Assembly: GCA_027621335.1 (NCBI GenBank)
Contig: JAQCAN010000037.1
Coordinates: 1-13,722 of the forward strand
DNA length: 13,722 nt
Direction: 5' to 3'
DNA from: Bacteroidota bacterium
Lineage (GTDB): Bacteria > Bacteroidota > Bacteroidia > Flavobacteriales_D > JABDKJ01
The notes beneath the pieces were generated by a model. That model saw only the letters and a program-made list of their open reading frames with translations, was not told the origin of the DNA and did not search any database. Of the stretch, positions 1 to 7,234 are shown piece after piece; positions within the stretch are counted from its first letter, which is position 1; every line of letters begins with the position of its first letter. The position numbers and the translations under genes were made by a program.

Positions 1-2
1 GA

Positions 3-500
3 GAATGGGCAGAAGTCGGTCTCCATCCCTCCATGGCTTCCAATAGCTCAGACAAGGCCCTGAAGATGGAGTTCGCCCGATTGGCCAAGACCACCGGGAA
101 GAAAGTGGACACCAGCCGCCAGCATTTCCTGTACCTGGACCTTCCAAACACCTACAGGCGGCTCATCGATAAAGGCATAGAAGTGGACTTCACCATGGGA
201 TTTGCGGACCATGTGGGCTTCAGGGCTGGGACCTCCCACCCTTTCCCATGGTATGACCTAAAGGAGGAGAAAATGACCTCCATGTTCCTAATGCCTCTCA
301 GCCTCATGGACGCGAGCTTACAGGATTACATGGGCTTGAGTCCTGATGAAGCCTTGGTTGAGGTGCAACGCATCAAGGAAGAAGTGAAAGCGGTCAATGG
401 TACCTTTGTCAGCCTATGGCATAATGATTCTGTCACGGATCATGGGACATGGCAGGGATGGAAGAAGGTCTTCCTAGAGTGTCTAGCTCCTACTGATTAG
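3..500 (+). CDS. Polysaccharide deacetylase family protein, C-terminal part (5' end outside window)
   Basis: The reading frame is open from base 3, upstream of the ATG at base 33. The residues encoded just before that ATG (EVGLHPS) match the conserved motif of Bacteroidota polysaccharide deacetylase-like proteins, so the ATG is internal and the gene is truncated by the window edge. Counting from that methionine, further motifs of this group follow: RQHFLYLDLP at about 29-38, a DFTMGFADHVGFRAGT block at about 52-67, and a closing VSLWHN near 126-131. The family is related to NodB-type deacetylases that remove acyl groups from cell-wall or capsule sugars. The substrate here is unknown, and the catalytic N-terminal half (first aspartate motif) is not visible. 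The family assignment rests on motif memory. The next gene starts 49 bases downstream on the same strand. Confidence 0.8.
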   Translation, partial: EWAEVGLHPSMASNSSDKALKMEFARLAKTTGKKVDTSRQHFLYLDLPNTYRRLIDKGIEVDFTMGFADHVGFRAGTSHPFPWYDLKEEKMTSMFLMPLSLMDASLQDYMGLSPDEALVEVQRIKEEVKAVNGTFVSLWHNDSVTDHGTWQGWKKVFLECLAPTD

Positions 501-549
501 AAACCTTATCTGAATGCAGCCCATATGAAAACCGCCTTGTCTCACTCTC

Positions 550-1461
550 ATGTCTAGAACACTTGTCATTGCTGGAGGCACGGGCCTCCTAGGTCAGCAC
601 CTCATTGAACACTTAGGTTCCGCCTTCACGGATATCATTGTCTTGAGCAGAGGCAAGATCGAGGACCTCGGCATCTATCGGACGGTCCAATGGGATGCCG
701 TGAATCAAGGTCCTTGGGTGAACGAACTCAAAAAGGCCACAGTGCTCATCAACCTAACAGGCAAGTCCATTCAGTGCCGATTCACTGAAGAGAACAAAAA
801 ACTGCTCACCAGCTCACGAGTCGATTCCACTCGAGCACTCGGCCGGGCGCTGAAAGAGAATGAGACCAACGTCAAGCTTTGGTTAAATGCCAGTGGCTCC
901 GCCATCTATCCTCAGAGCTGGGATATTGCCCAGGATGAAGGTGTGGAGAAAGTAGGCCAGTCATTCCTTTCCATCCTCAGCAAGAGCTGGGAGGATGCCT
1001 TTTACGAAGAAGACCTTCCGTTGAGACGTGTCGCCATGCGCATCACGCCTGTATTGGACCGAGAAGAAGGCGCCTTTCCTCCATTAAGGCTAATCGCTAA
1101 GACAGGTCTTGGTGGGCCTCAAGGCAATGGAAAACAGATGATGAGCTGGATCCATATTGATGATTTCTGCAGAGCGGTAGCCTTCCTCATAGAAAAGGAG
1201 GACGTCCGAGGACCTGTGAACCTCAGCAGCCCCGATGCAAGGAGCAATGCTTCCTTTATGAGGGCCCTTCGCAAAGCCGTAGGAATGCCTATCGGCCTGC
1301 CGGCCCCTGCCTTTGCTATACAGATCGGGAGTCGATTCACTGGCGTGGATCCCTCATTGATCTTGGACAGCAGATTTCTGAGTCCAGCCCTATTGATTCA
1401 AGAAGGCTTCACCTTTGAAAAGGGGACTTTGGAACTCGCTTTTGAGGACCTCTTGAAATGA
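550..1461 (+). CDS. TIGR01777 family NAD(P)-dependent epimerase/dehydratase (SDR39U1/YfcH-like)
   Basis: A 303-residue atypical short-chain dehydrogenase. The N-terminus has the Rossmann nucleotide-binding signature GGTGLLG at residues 9-15. It is followed by the family's typical NLTGKSI (69-75), a CRFTEENKKLL segment with the SRV turn (about 77-91), and WLNASGSAIYP (111-121). The C-terminal 50 residues (PAFAIQIGSR...LLIQEGFTFEKGTLELAFEDLL) fit the DUF1731 domain that closes this family. The length is normal. The physiological reaction of the family is not established; E. coli YfcH belongs to it. The gene starts 49 bases after the deacetylase and ends 31 bases before upp on the same strand, so co-transcription is plausible. 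Confidence 0.9.
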   Translation: MSRTLVIAGGTGLLGQHLIEHLGSAFTDIIVLSRGKIEDLGIYRTVQWDAVNQGPWVNELKKATVLINLTGKSIQCRFTEENKKLLTSSRVDSTRALGRALKENETNVKLWLNASGSAIYPQSWDIAQDEGVEKVGQSFLSILSKSWEDAFYEEDLPLRRVAMRITPVLDREEGAFPPLRLIAKTGLGGPQGNGKQMMSWIHIDDFCRAVAFLIEKEDVRGPVNLSSPDARSNASFMRALRKAVGMPIGLPAPAFAIQIGSRFTGVDPSLILDSRFLSPALLIQEGFTFEKGTLELAFEDLLK

Positions 1462-1492
1462 GAGTAGGTATCTTTGACGAAATCCTACCGCC

Positions 1493-2143
1493 ATGCTCCG
1501 TGACCTCAGTTTAGAACGTTCCTTATGCAACCACTATCTCGCTGAACTGAGAGATGTTGAGGTGCAGAAGGACGCCATGCGCTTCCGAAGGAACCTGGAA
1601 CGCATCGGGGAGATCATGGCTTATGAGATCAGCAAACTCATGGATTATGGACCACAGACCATCATCACCCCATTGGGACAAACACATCCCATGCTCTTGG
1701 AGAAGCAGCCAGTCATCGTCTCCGTCCTGAGGGCTGGATTGACCATGCATCATGGGGTCTTGAGTTATTTTGACAAAGCAGAGAACGCCTTTATCTCCGC
1801 CTTCCGAAAGCCACATGGCAAAGGTGAGGACATCGAGGTGGAGGTGGAGTATATCGCTTGTCCGTCATTGGAGGGAAAGGAACTTATCCTATGTGACCCT
1901 ATGCTGGCTACTGGTACCTCATTGATGTTGGCCTATGACGCCTTGCTGGAAAAAGGAACACCCTCTAGGGTGCATATCGCCACCGCCATTGCCAGCTCCG
2001 TGGGCATTCGTACCATACAGCGCCACTTCCCTGAGAATACGACCATCCATTGCGCAGCTATCGATCCCGAGTTGAATGACATGTCGTACATCGTACCGGG
2101 GTTGGGTGATGCGGGTGATCTGGCCTTCGGATCCAAGACCTGA
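1493..2143 (+). CDS. upp: Uracil phosphoribosyltransferase
   Basis: A 216-residue cytoplasmic enzyme that converts uracil and PRPP to UMP and pyrophosphate in pyrimidine salvage (EC 2.4.2.9). Visible motifs are VLRAGL (78-83), the PRPP-binding loop LCDPMLATGTS (133-143), and the uracil-binding C-terminal stretch YIVPGLGDAGD (199-209) close to the end, as in typical UPRTases. Length fits the family and all key motifs are intact. Its stop codon overlaps the start of the next gene by one base (TGATG), which suggests translational coupling with the small membrane protein and, through it, with the YjjG-like nucleotidase. Confidence 0.95.
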   Translation: MLRDLSLERSLCNHYLAELRDVEVQKDAMRFRRNLERIGEIMAYEISKLMDYGPQTIITPLGQTHPMLLEKQPVIVSVLRAGLTMHHGVLSYFDKAENAFISAFRKPHGKGEDIEVEVEYIACPSLEGKELILCDPMLATGTSLMLAYDALLEKGTPSRVHIATAIASSVGIRTIQRHFPENTTIHCAAIDPELNDMSYIVPGLGDAGDLAFGSKT

Positions 2144-2589
2144 TGGGCGCACTAATCCTTGAATATCTGGGCTGGTTCTTTCTGTCCGTCTTGAAATTCG
2201 TCATCACTCCGAGTACGATGATCGGATTGGGCTATTCTTGGTTGGGCACCTTGATCACCGTTTCAGCTAGTGCCATCATAGGATTCGTGGGGTTCTATTT
2301 CTTCGGAGAGATCATCTTCGACTACTTCGCCAAGCACAGGAAAAAACCTGCTAAGAAATTCACCTTCATCAACCGAACGATTGTGAAGATGAAATTGAAG
2401 TATGGTCTGCTTGGAATGGGCATCATCGCTGGGGTCATCTCCGTGCCCTTGGCAGGTCTCTTGGCCTCCCGTTATTTCAGGAACCATAACACGGCCATCC
2501 CAGCCATCTCCTTGGCTTTCTTCCTTTGGACCCTAGCACTCACCTCGCTCACTTGGGTCATCAAATATGTCTTCCATGGGCATATATAA
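2143..2589 (+). CDS. Conserved hypothetical four-helix inner-membrane protein
   Basis: A 148-residue protein whose function I do not recognise. Four hydrophobic segments are visible at about residues 6-27, 29-55, 85-107 and 114-141. Between the second and third lies a strongly basic loop (KHRKKPAKKF..., about 59-84), which should be cytoplasmic by the positive-inside rule. The third segment has a Gly/Pro-rich run (GIIAGVISVPLAGLLASRY) loosely reminiscent of small membrane exporters such as the SMP/COG2426 group; this is only a resemblance. The gene overlaps the upp stop by one base, and its own 3' end overlaps the next gene by 23 bases, so it is embedded in a coupled run between two pyrimidine-nucleotide genes. 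Confidence 0.8.
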   Translation: MGALILEYLGWFFLSVLKFVITPSTMIGLGYSWLGTLITVSASAIIGFVGFYFFGEIIFDYFAKHRKKPAKKFTFINRTIVKMKLKYGLLGMGIIAGVISVPLAGLLASRYFRNHNTAIPAISLAFFLWTLALTSLTWVIKYVFHGHI

Positions 2590-3271
2590 GCACCTCTTCT
2601 TCGACTTGGACCATACGCTCTGGGACTTCGAGAAGAACTCTGCCCAAGCGATGCGAAATATCTTTGCCGACCTGCTAGCCCCACGAATGAAAGTACCCTT
2701 CGAGGTGTTCCATGAGGCCTATGTGGAAGTGAATGATCGTTGGTGGGACGCCTATCGCAATGAACTGGTGAGCAAGGAGGACCTGAGGGTGGGACGTTTC
2801 AGTGAGTCCATGCAACGCTTCGGACTAGTGGATCTCATCTTGGCTGATGAAGTGGCCACTGCCTACACCGATATCGGTCCCTATATGCCCCACCTCCATG
2901 AGGGAGCCCATGAGGTGCTACATGAATTAGGTGAACGTGGCTATATCATGCACATCATCACCAATGGTTTCGAAGAGGTGCAACACATCAAGTTGAGAGA
3001 AAGTGATCTGAAGAAGTACTTCATTGAGATCATCACCTCAGAGGAGGCTGGCGCCAAAAAACCTGACCCCATCATCTTCGAACATGCCTTCAAAAGAAGC
3101 CGAGCCGATGCCTCAGAATCCTTGATGGTGGGCGATTCCATGGGTGCTGATATCCACGGTGCCATGAAGGTTGGAATGGATCAGGCCTACTTCAATCCCA
3201 AGGGCATACCCCACACGGAATCCCCCACGTATGAAGTCAAAGCGCTTAAGGAACTTTTAGGGATACTCTAG
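2567..3271 (+). CDS. HAD-superfamily hydrolase, YjjG/YfnB-type pyrimidine 5'-nucleotidase
   Basis: A 234-residue HAD phosphatase. Motif I DLDHT is at residues 13-17 with nucleophile Asp13 and acid/base Asp15. Motif II TNGF is at 132-135, the motif III lysine is in AKKPDP (163-168), and motif IV GDSMGAD is at 189-195. The helical cap lies between motifs I and II. The IITNGF...RESDLKKYF...SEEAGAKKP series is typical of the YjjG/YfnB branch (TIGR02254). E. coli YjjG in this branch dephosphorylates (d)UMP/dTMP and non-canonical pyrimidine nucleotides. The start at 2567 lies within the upstream gene. A second in-frame ATG at 2576 would shorten the overlap and remove only three residues. The substrate is inferred from the family and supported by the upp neighbour. 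Confidence 0.88.
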   Translation: MSSMGIYKHLFFDLDHTLWDFEKNSAQAMRNIFADLLAPRMKVPFEVFHEAYVEVNDRWWDAYRNELVSKEDLRVGRFSESMQRFGLVDLILADEVATAYTDIGPYMPHLHEGAHEVLHELGERGYIMHIITNGFEEVQHIKLRESDLKKYFIEIITSEEAGAKKPDPIIFEHAFKRSRADASESLMVGDSMGADIHGAMKVGMDQAYFNPKGIPHTESPTYEVKALKELLGIL

Positions 3272-3281
3272 AACAATCTGC

Positions 3282-4175
3282 TCAAGTGACTTTATGTTCG
3301 AGTTCCATGACCTTGAAAATGTTCATGATCAGTCCGTCAGAGAGGCCAAGTTTAGGAACATTGATGTATTGGATTCCAGCATGCTTCATGGCCTCCAGAT
3401 AGATCTCTGCAGCAGGAATGATGACGTCCGCACGATCGGGTTTGAGTTTGAGCAGAAAGATGCGCTCATCATAGGAGTAGGATTCCATGGTCTCCTTCAC
3501 TTTCGCAATCTCGTCAATGGACATGTCCATGAGCTGATTCTTACCGGCCTCCTTGAAGATTCGGTTGATGTTCCCTCCCGTACCGATGCCGATCATCTCC
3601 CCATGTTCGGCCTTGAGGTCATCCATAAAGGTCCTGAGGCGATCCCATTCTGCAGAATCCACCTTGTTATACAGTAGTCTGACCGTTCCTATGCGGAAAG
3701 ACTGGGAAACAAGGCGCTCCCCATCCAAGATGAGGGAGACCTCCGTGCTTCCACCACCCACATCGATGTAGGCATATTTCCTTCCAGGAATCAGCCGCTG
3801 TGTGGCGAAGTTGGCCATGATGGCCTCAGCTTCTTCTTCTCCACTGAGGAGTTCCACGTCCACTTGGGATTCCGAGCGCATATAGTCAAGGACTTCCTTG
3901 CCGTTACTAGCTTCCCGCATAGCTGAGGTGCTGCAGGCCCTGAACTGCTTCACGCCTTGAACCTCCATCAGTAAACGGAAGGCCCGCATGGTCTTGGCGA
4001 GTTGATCGCGCTTCGTTTCAGAGATCCACCCAGTCACGAAGACATCCGCTCCAAGTCTGATCGGAACTCGAGTGTAGCATATCTTATAGGATTCATATTG
4101 TTGCTCGAAGTGTTTGACCTCCTTGATAATCAATCTGACTGCATTGGAACCTATATCTATCGCGCCTATCCTCAT
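3282..4175 (-). CDS. Ppx/GppA phosphatase family protein (exopolyphosphatase-like)
   Basis: A 297-residue protein of the actin-like ATPase fold. Motifs are DIGSN (7-11), CSTSAMREASNG (81-92), LSGEEEAEAI (110-119), DVGGGSTEVSL (138-148) and GTGGNINRIF (198-207). These are the phosphate-1, catalytic-glutamate, phosphate-2 and adenosine regions of Ppx/GppA enzymes, which release phosphate from polyphosphate or hydrolyse pppGpp to ppGpp. It consists of the core two-domain Ppx-GppA unit and lacks the C-terminal HD-like extension of long E. coli-type Ppx, as is common in Bacteroidota. It converges on the yjjG-like gene with only 10 bases between the stop codons and is divergent from the DoxX-like gene. 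No polyphosphate kinase gene is visible. Whether polyphosphate or pppGpp is the true substrate cannot be told here. Confidence 0.9.
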   Translation of the reverse strand: MRIGAIDIGSNAVRLIIKEVKHFEQQYESYKICYTRVPIRLGADVFVTGWISETKRDQLAKTMRAFRLLMEVQGVKQFRACSTSAMREASNGKEVLDYMRSESQVDVELLSGEEEAEAIMANFATQRLIPGRKYAYIDVGGGSTEVSLILDGERLVSQSFRIGTVRLLYNKVDSAEWDRLRTFMDDLKAEHGEMIGIGTGGNINRIFKEAGKNQLMDMSIDEIAKVKETMESYSYDERIFLLKLKPDRADVIIPAAEIYLEAMKHAGIQYINVPKLGLSDGLIMNIFKVMELEHKVT

Positions 4176-4552
4176 GGTCTGCGAAGGTAATCCACTTCGA
4201 GAGTCAATGCGACCAACAAGTGTCCCAAAAAATGCACGATCCCTTTCACCTTTTCCAGAATTGGCGAACTCTATCGAGATGACTGATGTTCATTTTGGGC
4301 CTTTTTGAATCGCAATAGTTCGCAATAATCTGGTCGATTCACCAACTCTCCTTTGTGATGAATGGTCGCAGAACTTCATTCACGCCTTCTAGTTTTGTCT
4401 CAAGCTCTTAGCTTAAGATTGTTTGGTTGATTAGGTCAAAGGCCGGCTGCTGTATGCAACTGGCCTTTCCTTTGCCCAATTGCTTGACCAAGTCTTCGCG
4501 TTTCTCTGTTCGCTTTTCATTACTTTGTTGAACGTCTTCAACTCAGAACTTT
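4176..4552. other. Divergent intergenic region between ppx/gppA-like and doxX-like genes
   Basis: This 377-base stretch is the longest non-coding segment in the window and should hold the promoters for both divergent genes. Small open frames run through it, but none resembles a protein. Seen directly: a direct repeat TCGCAATA at 4310-4317 and 4320-4327 (10 bases apart), a small palindrome TCTTAGCTTAAGA at 4406-4418, and a strong hairpin at 4438-4468. TACTTTG at 4521-4527 resembles the Bacteroidota -7 element (TAnnTTTG) but is one base short and has no convincing -33 partner. No complete promoter can be called. Confidence 0.6.
4438..4468. repeat. 31-nt hairpin-forming inverted repeat
   Basis: Seven Watson-Crick pairs (AAAGGCC with GGCCTTT) close the stem. 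It continues through a G-U and a G-C pair, one C-A mismatch and three more pairs (TGC with GCA), to a five-base loop TGTAT. Twelve of thirteen stem positions pair. An outer six-base arm GGTCAA (4434-4439) could alternatively pair with TTGACC (4484-4489). There is no clear T-tract on either side, so a simple terminator is not supported. It lies 84 bases upstream of the doxX-like start and could be part of its leader, a small RNA or a binding site; the role is unknown. Confidence 0.6.
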
Positions 4553-4927
4553 ATGCCACGCCAAAAGATATTCTACTGGATTAGCACAGCAATGATGTGC
4601 TTTATCTTCCTCTTTTCCGCCTTCATGTATTTCACGCGCTATGACCTTGTCGAAGGCCTATATGGCCTATTGGGATTCCCTTCTTGGCTTATTTATCCAA
4701 TGGCTGGAATGAAGATCTTAGGAGTGACAGCGGTTCTGACCAAAGTCTCCCCACTCCTTAAGGAATGGGCCTATGCTGGTTTCTTCTTTGATTCATTGCT
4801 AACGTTCACCTCTCATCACATTGCAGCTGATGGGCAAGGTGTCATGGCCGCCATCGCCTTGCTCTCCGTTATCGCCTCACGCTATTTCGATAGCCGGATG
4901 ACGCCTAGGTCACCGTCCCTCGTTTGA
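4553..4927 (+). CDS. DoxX-like family integral membrane protein
   Basis: A 124-residue protein with four predicted membrane segments at about residues 9-27, 45-62, 72-88 and 93-109. The pattern KIFYWISTAMM...FSAFMYF, then LLGFPSWLIYPMAGMKILGVTAVL, then LKEWAYAGFFFD..LTFTSHH matches the DoxX-like (DoxX_2) family that is frequent in Bacteroidota. Members have no settled biochemical role, although the founding DoxX is a quinol oxidase subunit. No catalytic function can be assigned. The start follows a 377-base intergenic region, so this is probably the first gene of a transcript continuing into the glycosyltransferase 31 bases downstream. Confidence 0.85.
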   Translation: MPRQKIFYWISTAMMCFIFLFSAFMYFTRYDLVEGLYGLLGFPSWLIYPMAGMKILGVTAVLTKVSPLLKEWAYAGFFFDSLLTFTSHHIAADGQGVMAAIALLSVIASRYFDSRMTPRSPSLV

Positions 4928-4958
4928 TAAGGGGGATGGATAAAAACCTCATGTCTTC

Positions 4959-5939
4959 ATGAGCCAGATCTCCATCCTCATGCCCGTTAGGAATGCAGGG
5001 CTTTTCTTGGAGTCTACCTTAGAGAGTATTCTGGATCAGTGTTTCAATGATTGGGAGCTCCTCATGGTGGACGATCACTCTGAAGATGATTCCAAATCAA
5101 TTATGGAGCATTATATGTCTAAAGATGACCGAATTATCCTTCTAAAGAATCAAGGAAAAGGCATCATCCCCGCCTTGAGAACGGCCTACGAGGCCAGCTC
5201 TTCTCCCATGGTGACACGAATGGATGCCGATGATCTAATGACCGCAGATAAACTTCAGGACCTGCAAGCGGTGTGTCGTCCAGGCCACGTGGCCACGGCC
5301 AAGGTTAGCTATTTCAGGGAAGATGCTCCACTGGCCGATGGCTTCCAACGCTATGCGGAGTGGTTGAACACTTTGATCGATGAAAAAGGACATTGGCAGG
5401 AGATCTACAAGGAATGTGTCATCCCCTCCCCCTGCTGGATGATGCACCGCGAAGACCTGGAGTCCATAGGGGCCTTCGATCATGACAGCTACCCTGAGGA
5501 TTATGACCTGGTCTTCAGAATGTATGAAGCAGGATTCAAGGTAGCAGGTGTGAATAAAGTACTTCACCACTGGCGGGATCATTCAGAACGAGCGTCTCGC
5601 ACTGACCCCAACTATCAGGATAACCGATTCCCGCAATTGAAGATCCGGTATTACCTGAAGTGCGACCACCTTGCTGACCACCCCTTAGTGCTATGGGGAG
5701 CGGGTGCCAAAGGAAAGGCCTTGGCCAAGCTACTTCTTGAAGAAGGAACTTCCTTTACTTGGGTGACCGACAATGCCAAGAAATGGAACGCCCCTATACA
5801 TGGGAAGCCTCTGACCTCGCCTGAACAGATTCAGCCTAAAAGCCAATGTATCATAGCCATTGCAGGTGAAACCCACCAACGTGAGATCAAAAAGCAACTC
5901 GTCCTCTCTGACGTAAGTACTATCCATTTCTTCTGTTGA
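4959..5939 (+). CDS. Family 2 glycosyltransferase with C-terminal Rossmann-like domain
   Basis: A 326-residue protein. The N-terminal GT-A domain (about 1-230) opens with ISILMPVRNAG. It has the nucleotide-sugar aspartates in VDDHSEDD (37-44), the metal-binding DAD in RMDADDL (87-93), a PED motif (179-181, probable catalytic-base region) and HHWRDHSERASR (203-214). From about residue 242 a second domain begins with VLWGAGAKGKALAKLL, whose GAGAKG (247-252) looks like a dinucleotide-binding turn. It continues through VTDN and a late beta strand (CIIAIAG, 297-303). No membrane segment is apparent, so it should act at the cytoplasmic face. Donor and acceptor are unknown. The adjacent lycopene cyclase makes a carotenoid acceptor possible but unproven; polysaccharide or lipid glycosylation is equally open. 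Confidence 0.85.
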   Translation: MSQISILMPVRNAGLFLESTLESILDQCFNDWELLMVDDHSEDDSKSIMEHYMSKDDRIILLKNQGKGIIPALRTAYEASSSPMVTRMDADDLMTADKLQDLQAVCRPGHVATAKVSYFREDAPLADGFQRYAEWLNTLIDEKGHWQEIYKECVIPSPCWMMHREDLESIGAFDHDSYPEDYDLVFRMYEAGFKVAGVNKVLHHWRDHSERASRTDPNYQDNRFPQLKIRYYLKCDHLADHPLVLWGAGAKGKALAKLLLEEGTSFTWVTDNAKKWNAPIHGKPLTSPEQIQPKSQCIIAIAGETHQREIKKQLVLSDVSTIHFFC

Positions 5940-5990
5940 GCGACTTCGTCAGACCGCATACGTCTCTGATGAAATGTCCATCTTTAAGCC

Positions 5991-7145
5991 ATGCGGAGCG
6001 TAGAGAACAGTTATGACCACATCATCATAGGAGCAGGGGCAGCAGGCCTCCATCTCCTCCTGCAGATCATCTCTCGTCCGAGTCTAGCAGATAAACGCAT
6101 TCTGGTCTTGGAGCCTTCCAAGAAAGATGAGAATGACCGCACCTGGTGTTACTGGGAGAAAGGCGAAGGCCAGTGGGACCATCTCCTCACAGGACGTTGG
6201 GCAGAAGGAAATTTCCACGGACCAAGCCACTCCGTACCTTTAAGTCTGAATGGCTATGAATACAAGATGCTGCGCGGTCTGGATTTCTACAGGTACGCTT
6301 TGGAGAAAGTGAAAGCCTCACCAAACATCCACCTGCACCATGAAAAGGTCTCTGAGGTAAGACGCAAAGGCGAGTGGATGCAGGTTCAAACAGATGGAGG
6401 ACTGTATTACAGCCCTTTGATCTTCGATAGCCGCATTCCAAAAGCATTCGAGAAGAAGAATGACGGCCATCAGCGCCTGCTCCAGCACTTCAAGGGCAAG
6501 CTGATTCGCACTGAGGAACGGACCTTCGACCCAAGCACGTTCACCATGATGGATTTCAGGGCCTCTTGGAAGGGTAGCACCAGTTTTTGCTATGTACTGC
6601 CGACCTCACCCCATGAAGCCCTGGTGGAATACACCTTATTCACCGATACGCTCCTGTCTCCTGAGGAGTATGAGACATTGGTCAACAAGGAAATCGAGGG
6701 GCGGCTAAAGATTAAAAACTATACGACCATCGAGGAAGAATTCGGGGTCATCCCCATGAGTGATTTCCCCTTCGAGGAGCAGCAGGAACCCGGTCAGCTC
6801 TTGATTGGCACGGCTGGAGGTTGGGTGAGGCCTTCATCAGGATATTCCTTCAAGAACGCGGAGCGTTACGCCAAGATGGTGGTGGATGCGTTGGTCGCAG
6901 GTGAAACTCTTCCGACCCGCCCTTTCAAGGCCCGACATCGCTTTTACGACCGTATCCTACTCAATATCCTGCTTGAGGAAAACAGCTTGGGCCCGGTCAT
7001 CTTCGAGCAACTCTATCACCGGAATGCCACGGACCGCATCCTTCGCTTCTTGGACGAACAGAGTTCCTTCAAAGAAGATGTGCAGTTGATGCTCAGCTTG
7101 GACTCTGCGCCTTTTCTGAGAGCACTGAAGCGACTGTATCTGTGA
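5991..7145 (+). CDS. crtY: Lycopene beta-cyclase (CrtY type)
   Basis: A 384-residue flavoprotein of the lycopene cyclase family, which cyclises the ends of lycopene to beta-ionone rings to give gamma- and beta-carotene, at the membrane surface. Evidence: N-terminal FAD-binding GAGAAGL (14-20), the diagnostic NDRTWCYWE (48-56), YKMLRGLDFY (91-100), FDSR (145-148), MDFR (187-190), YVLP (201-204), EFGVIPM (250-256) and the second FAD-contact block GTAGGWVRPSSGYSF (273-287). Full-length and apparently intact. It lies 51 bases behind the glycosyltransferase. No other carotenoid gene (crtB, crtI, crtZ) is in the window, so this is a stand-alone cyclase locus. A candidate weak terminator follows the stop codon. 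Confidence 0.92.
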   Translation: MRSVENSYDHIIIGAGAAGLHLLLQIISRPSLADKRILVLEPSKKDENDRTWCYWEKGEGQWDHLLTGRWAEGNFHGPSHSVPLSLNGYEYKMLRGLDFYRYALEKVKASPNIHLHHEKVSEVRRKGEWMQVQTDGGLYYSPLIFDSRIPKAFEKKNDGHQRLLQHFKGKLIRTEERTFDPSTFTMMDFRASWKGSTSFCYVLPTSPHEALVEYTLFTDTLLSPEEYETLVNKEIEGRLKIKNYTTIEEEFGVIPMSDFPFEEQQEPGQLLIGTAGGWVRPSSGYSFKNAERYAKMVVDALVAGETLPTRPFKARHRFYDRILLNILLEENSLGPVIFEQLYHRNATDRILRFLDEQSSFKEDVQLMLSLDSAPFLRALKRLYL

Positions 7146-7148
7146 ATT

Positions 7149-7182
7149 GGGGACTTCTGAAGTTGCATTTTGGTCCTTTTTT
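7149..7182 (+). terminator. Weak candidate rho-independent terminator after crtY
   Basis: GGAC (7151-7154) can pair with GTCC (7173-7176), extended by G-U wobble pairs on both ends. Six T residues follow immediately (7177-7182). The stem has only four Watson-Crick pairs and a 15-base or longer loop, so the call is tentative. Its position, just past the crtY stop and before the T9SS module, is where a transcript end would be expected. Confidence 0.3.
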
Positions 7183-7234
7183 CTACCTGTCACTAAGCTC
7201 CTTTACCACGCGTAACCTGTAACTTGGGCCTGTC

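Noticed and set aside
4114..4308. Small plus-strand open frame overlapping the ppx/gppA-like 5' end and the intergenic region
   Set aside because: Half of it is antisense to a clear gene, the composition is not protein-like and there is no recognisable domain.
4438..4468. Hairpin as an intrinsic terminator
   Set aside because: It sits between divergent genes where no termination is expected, and neither side has a run of T residues beyond three.
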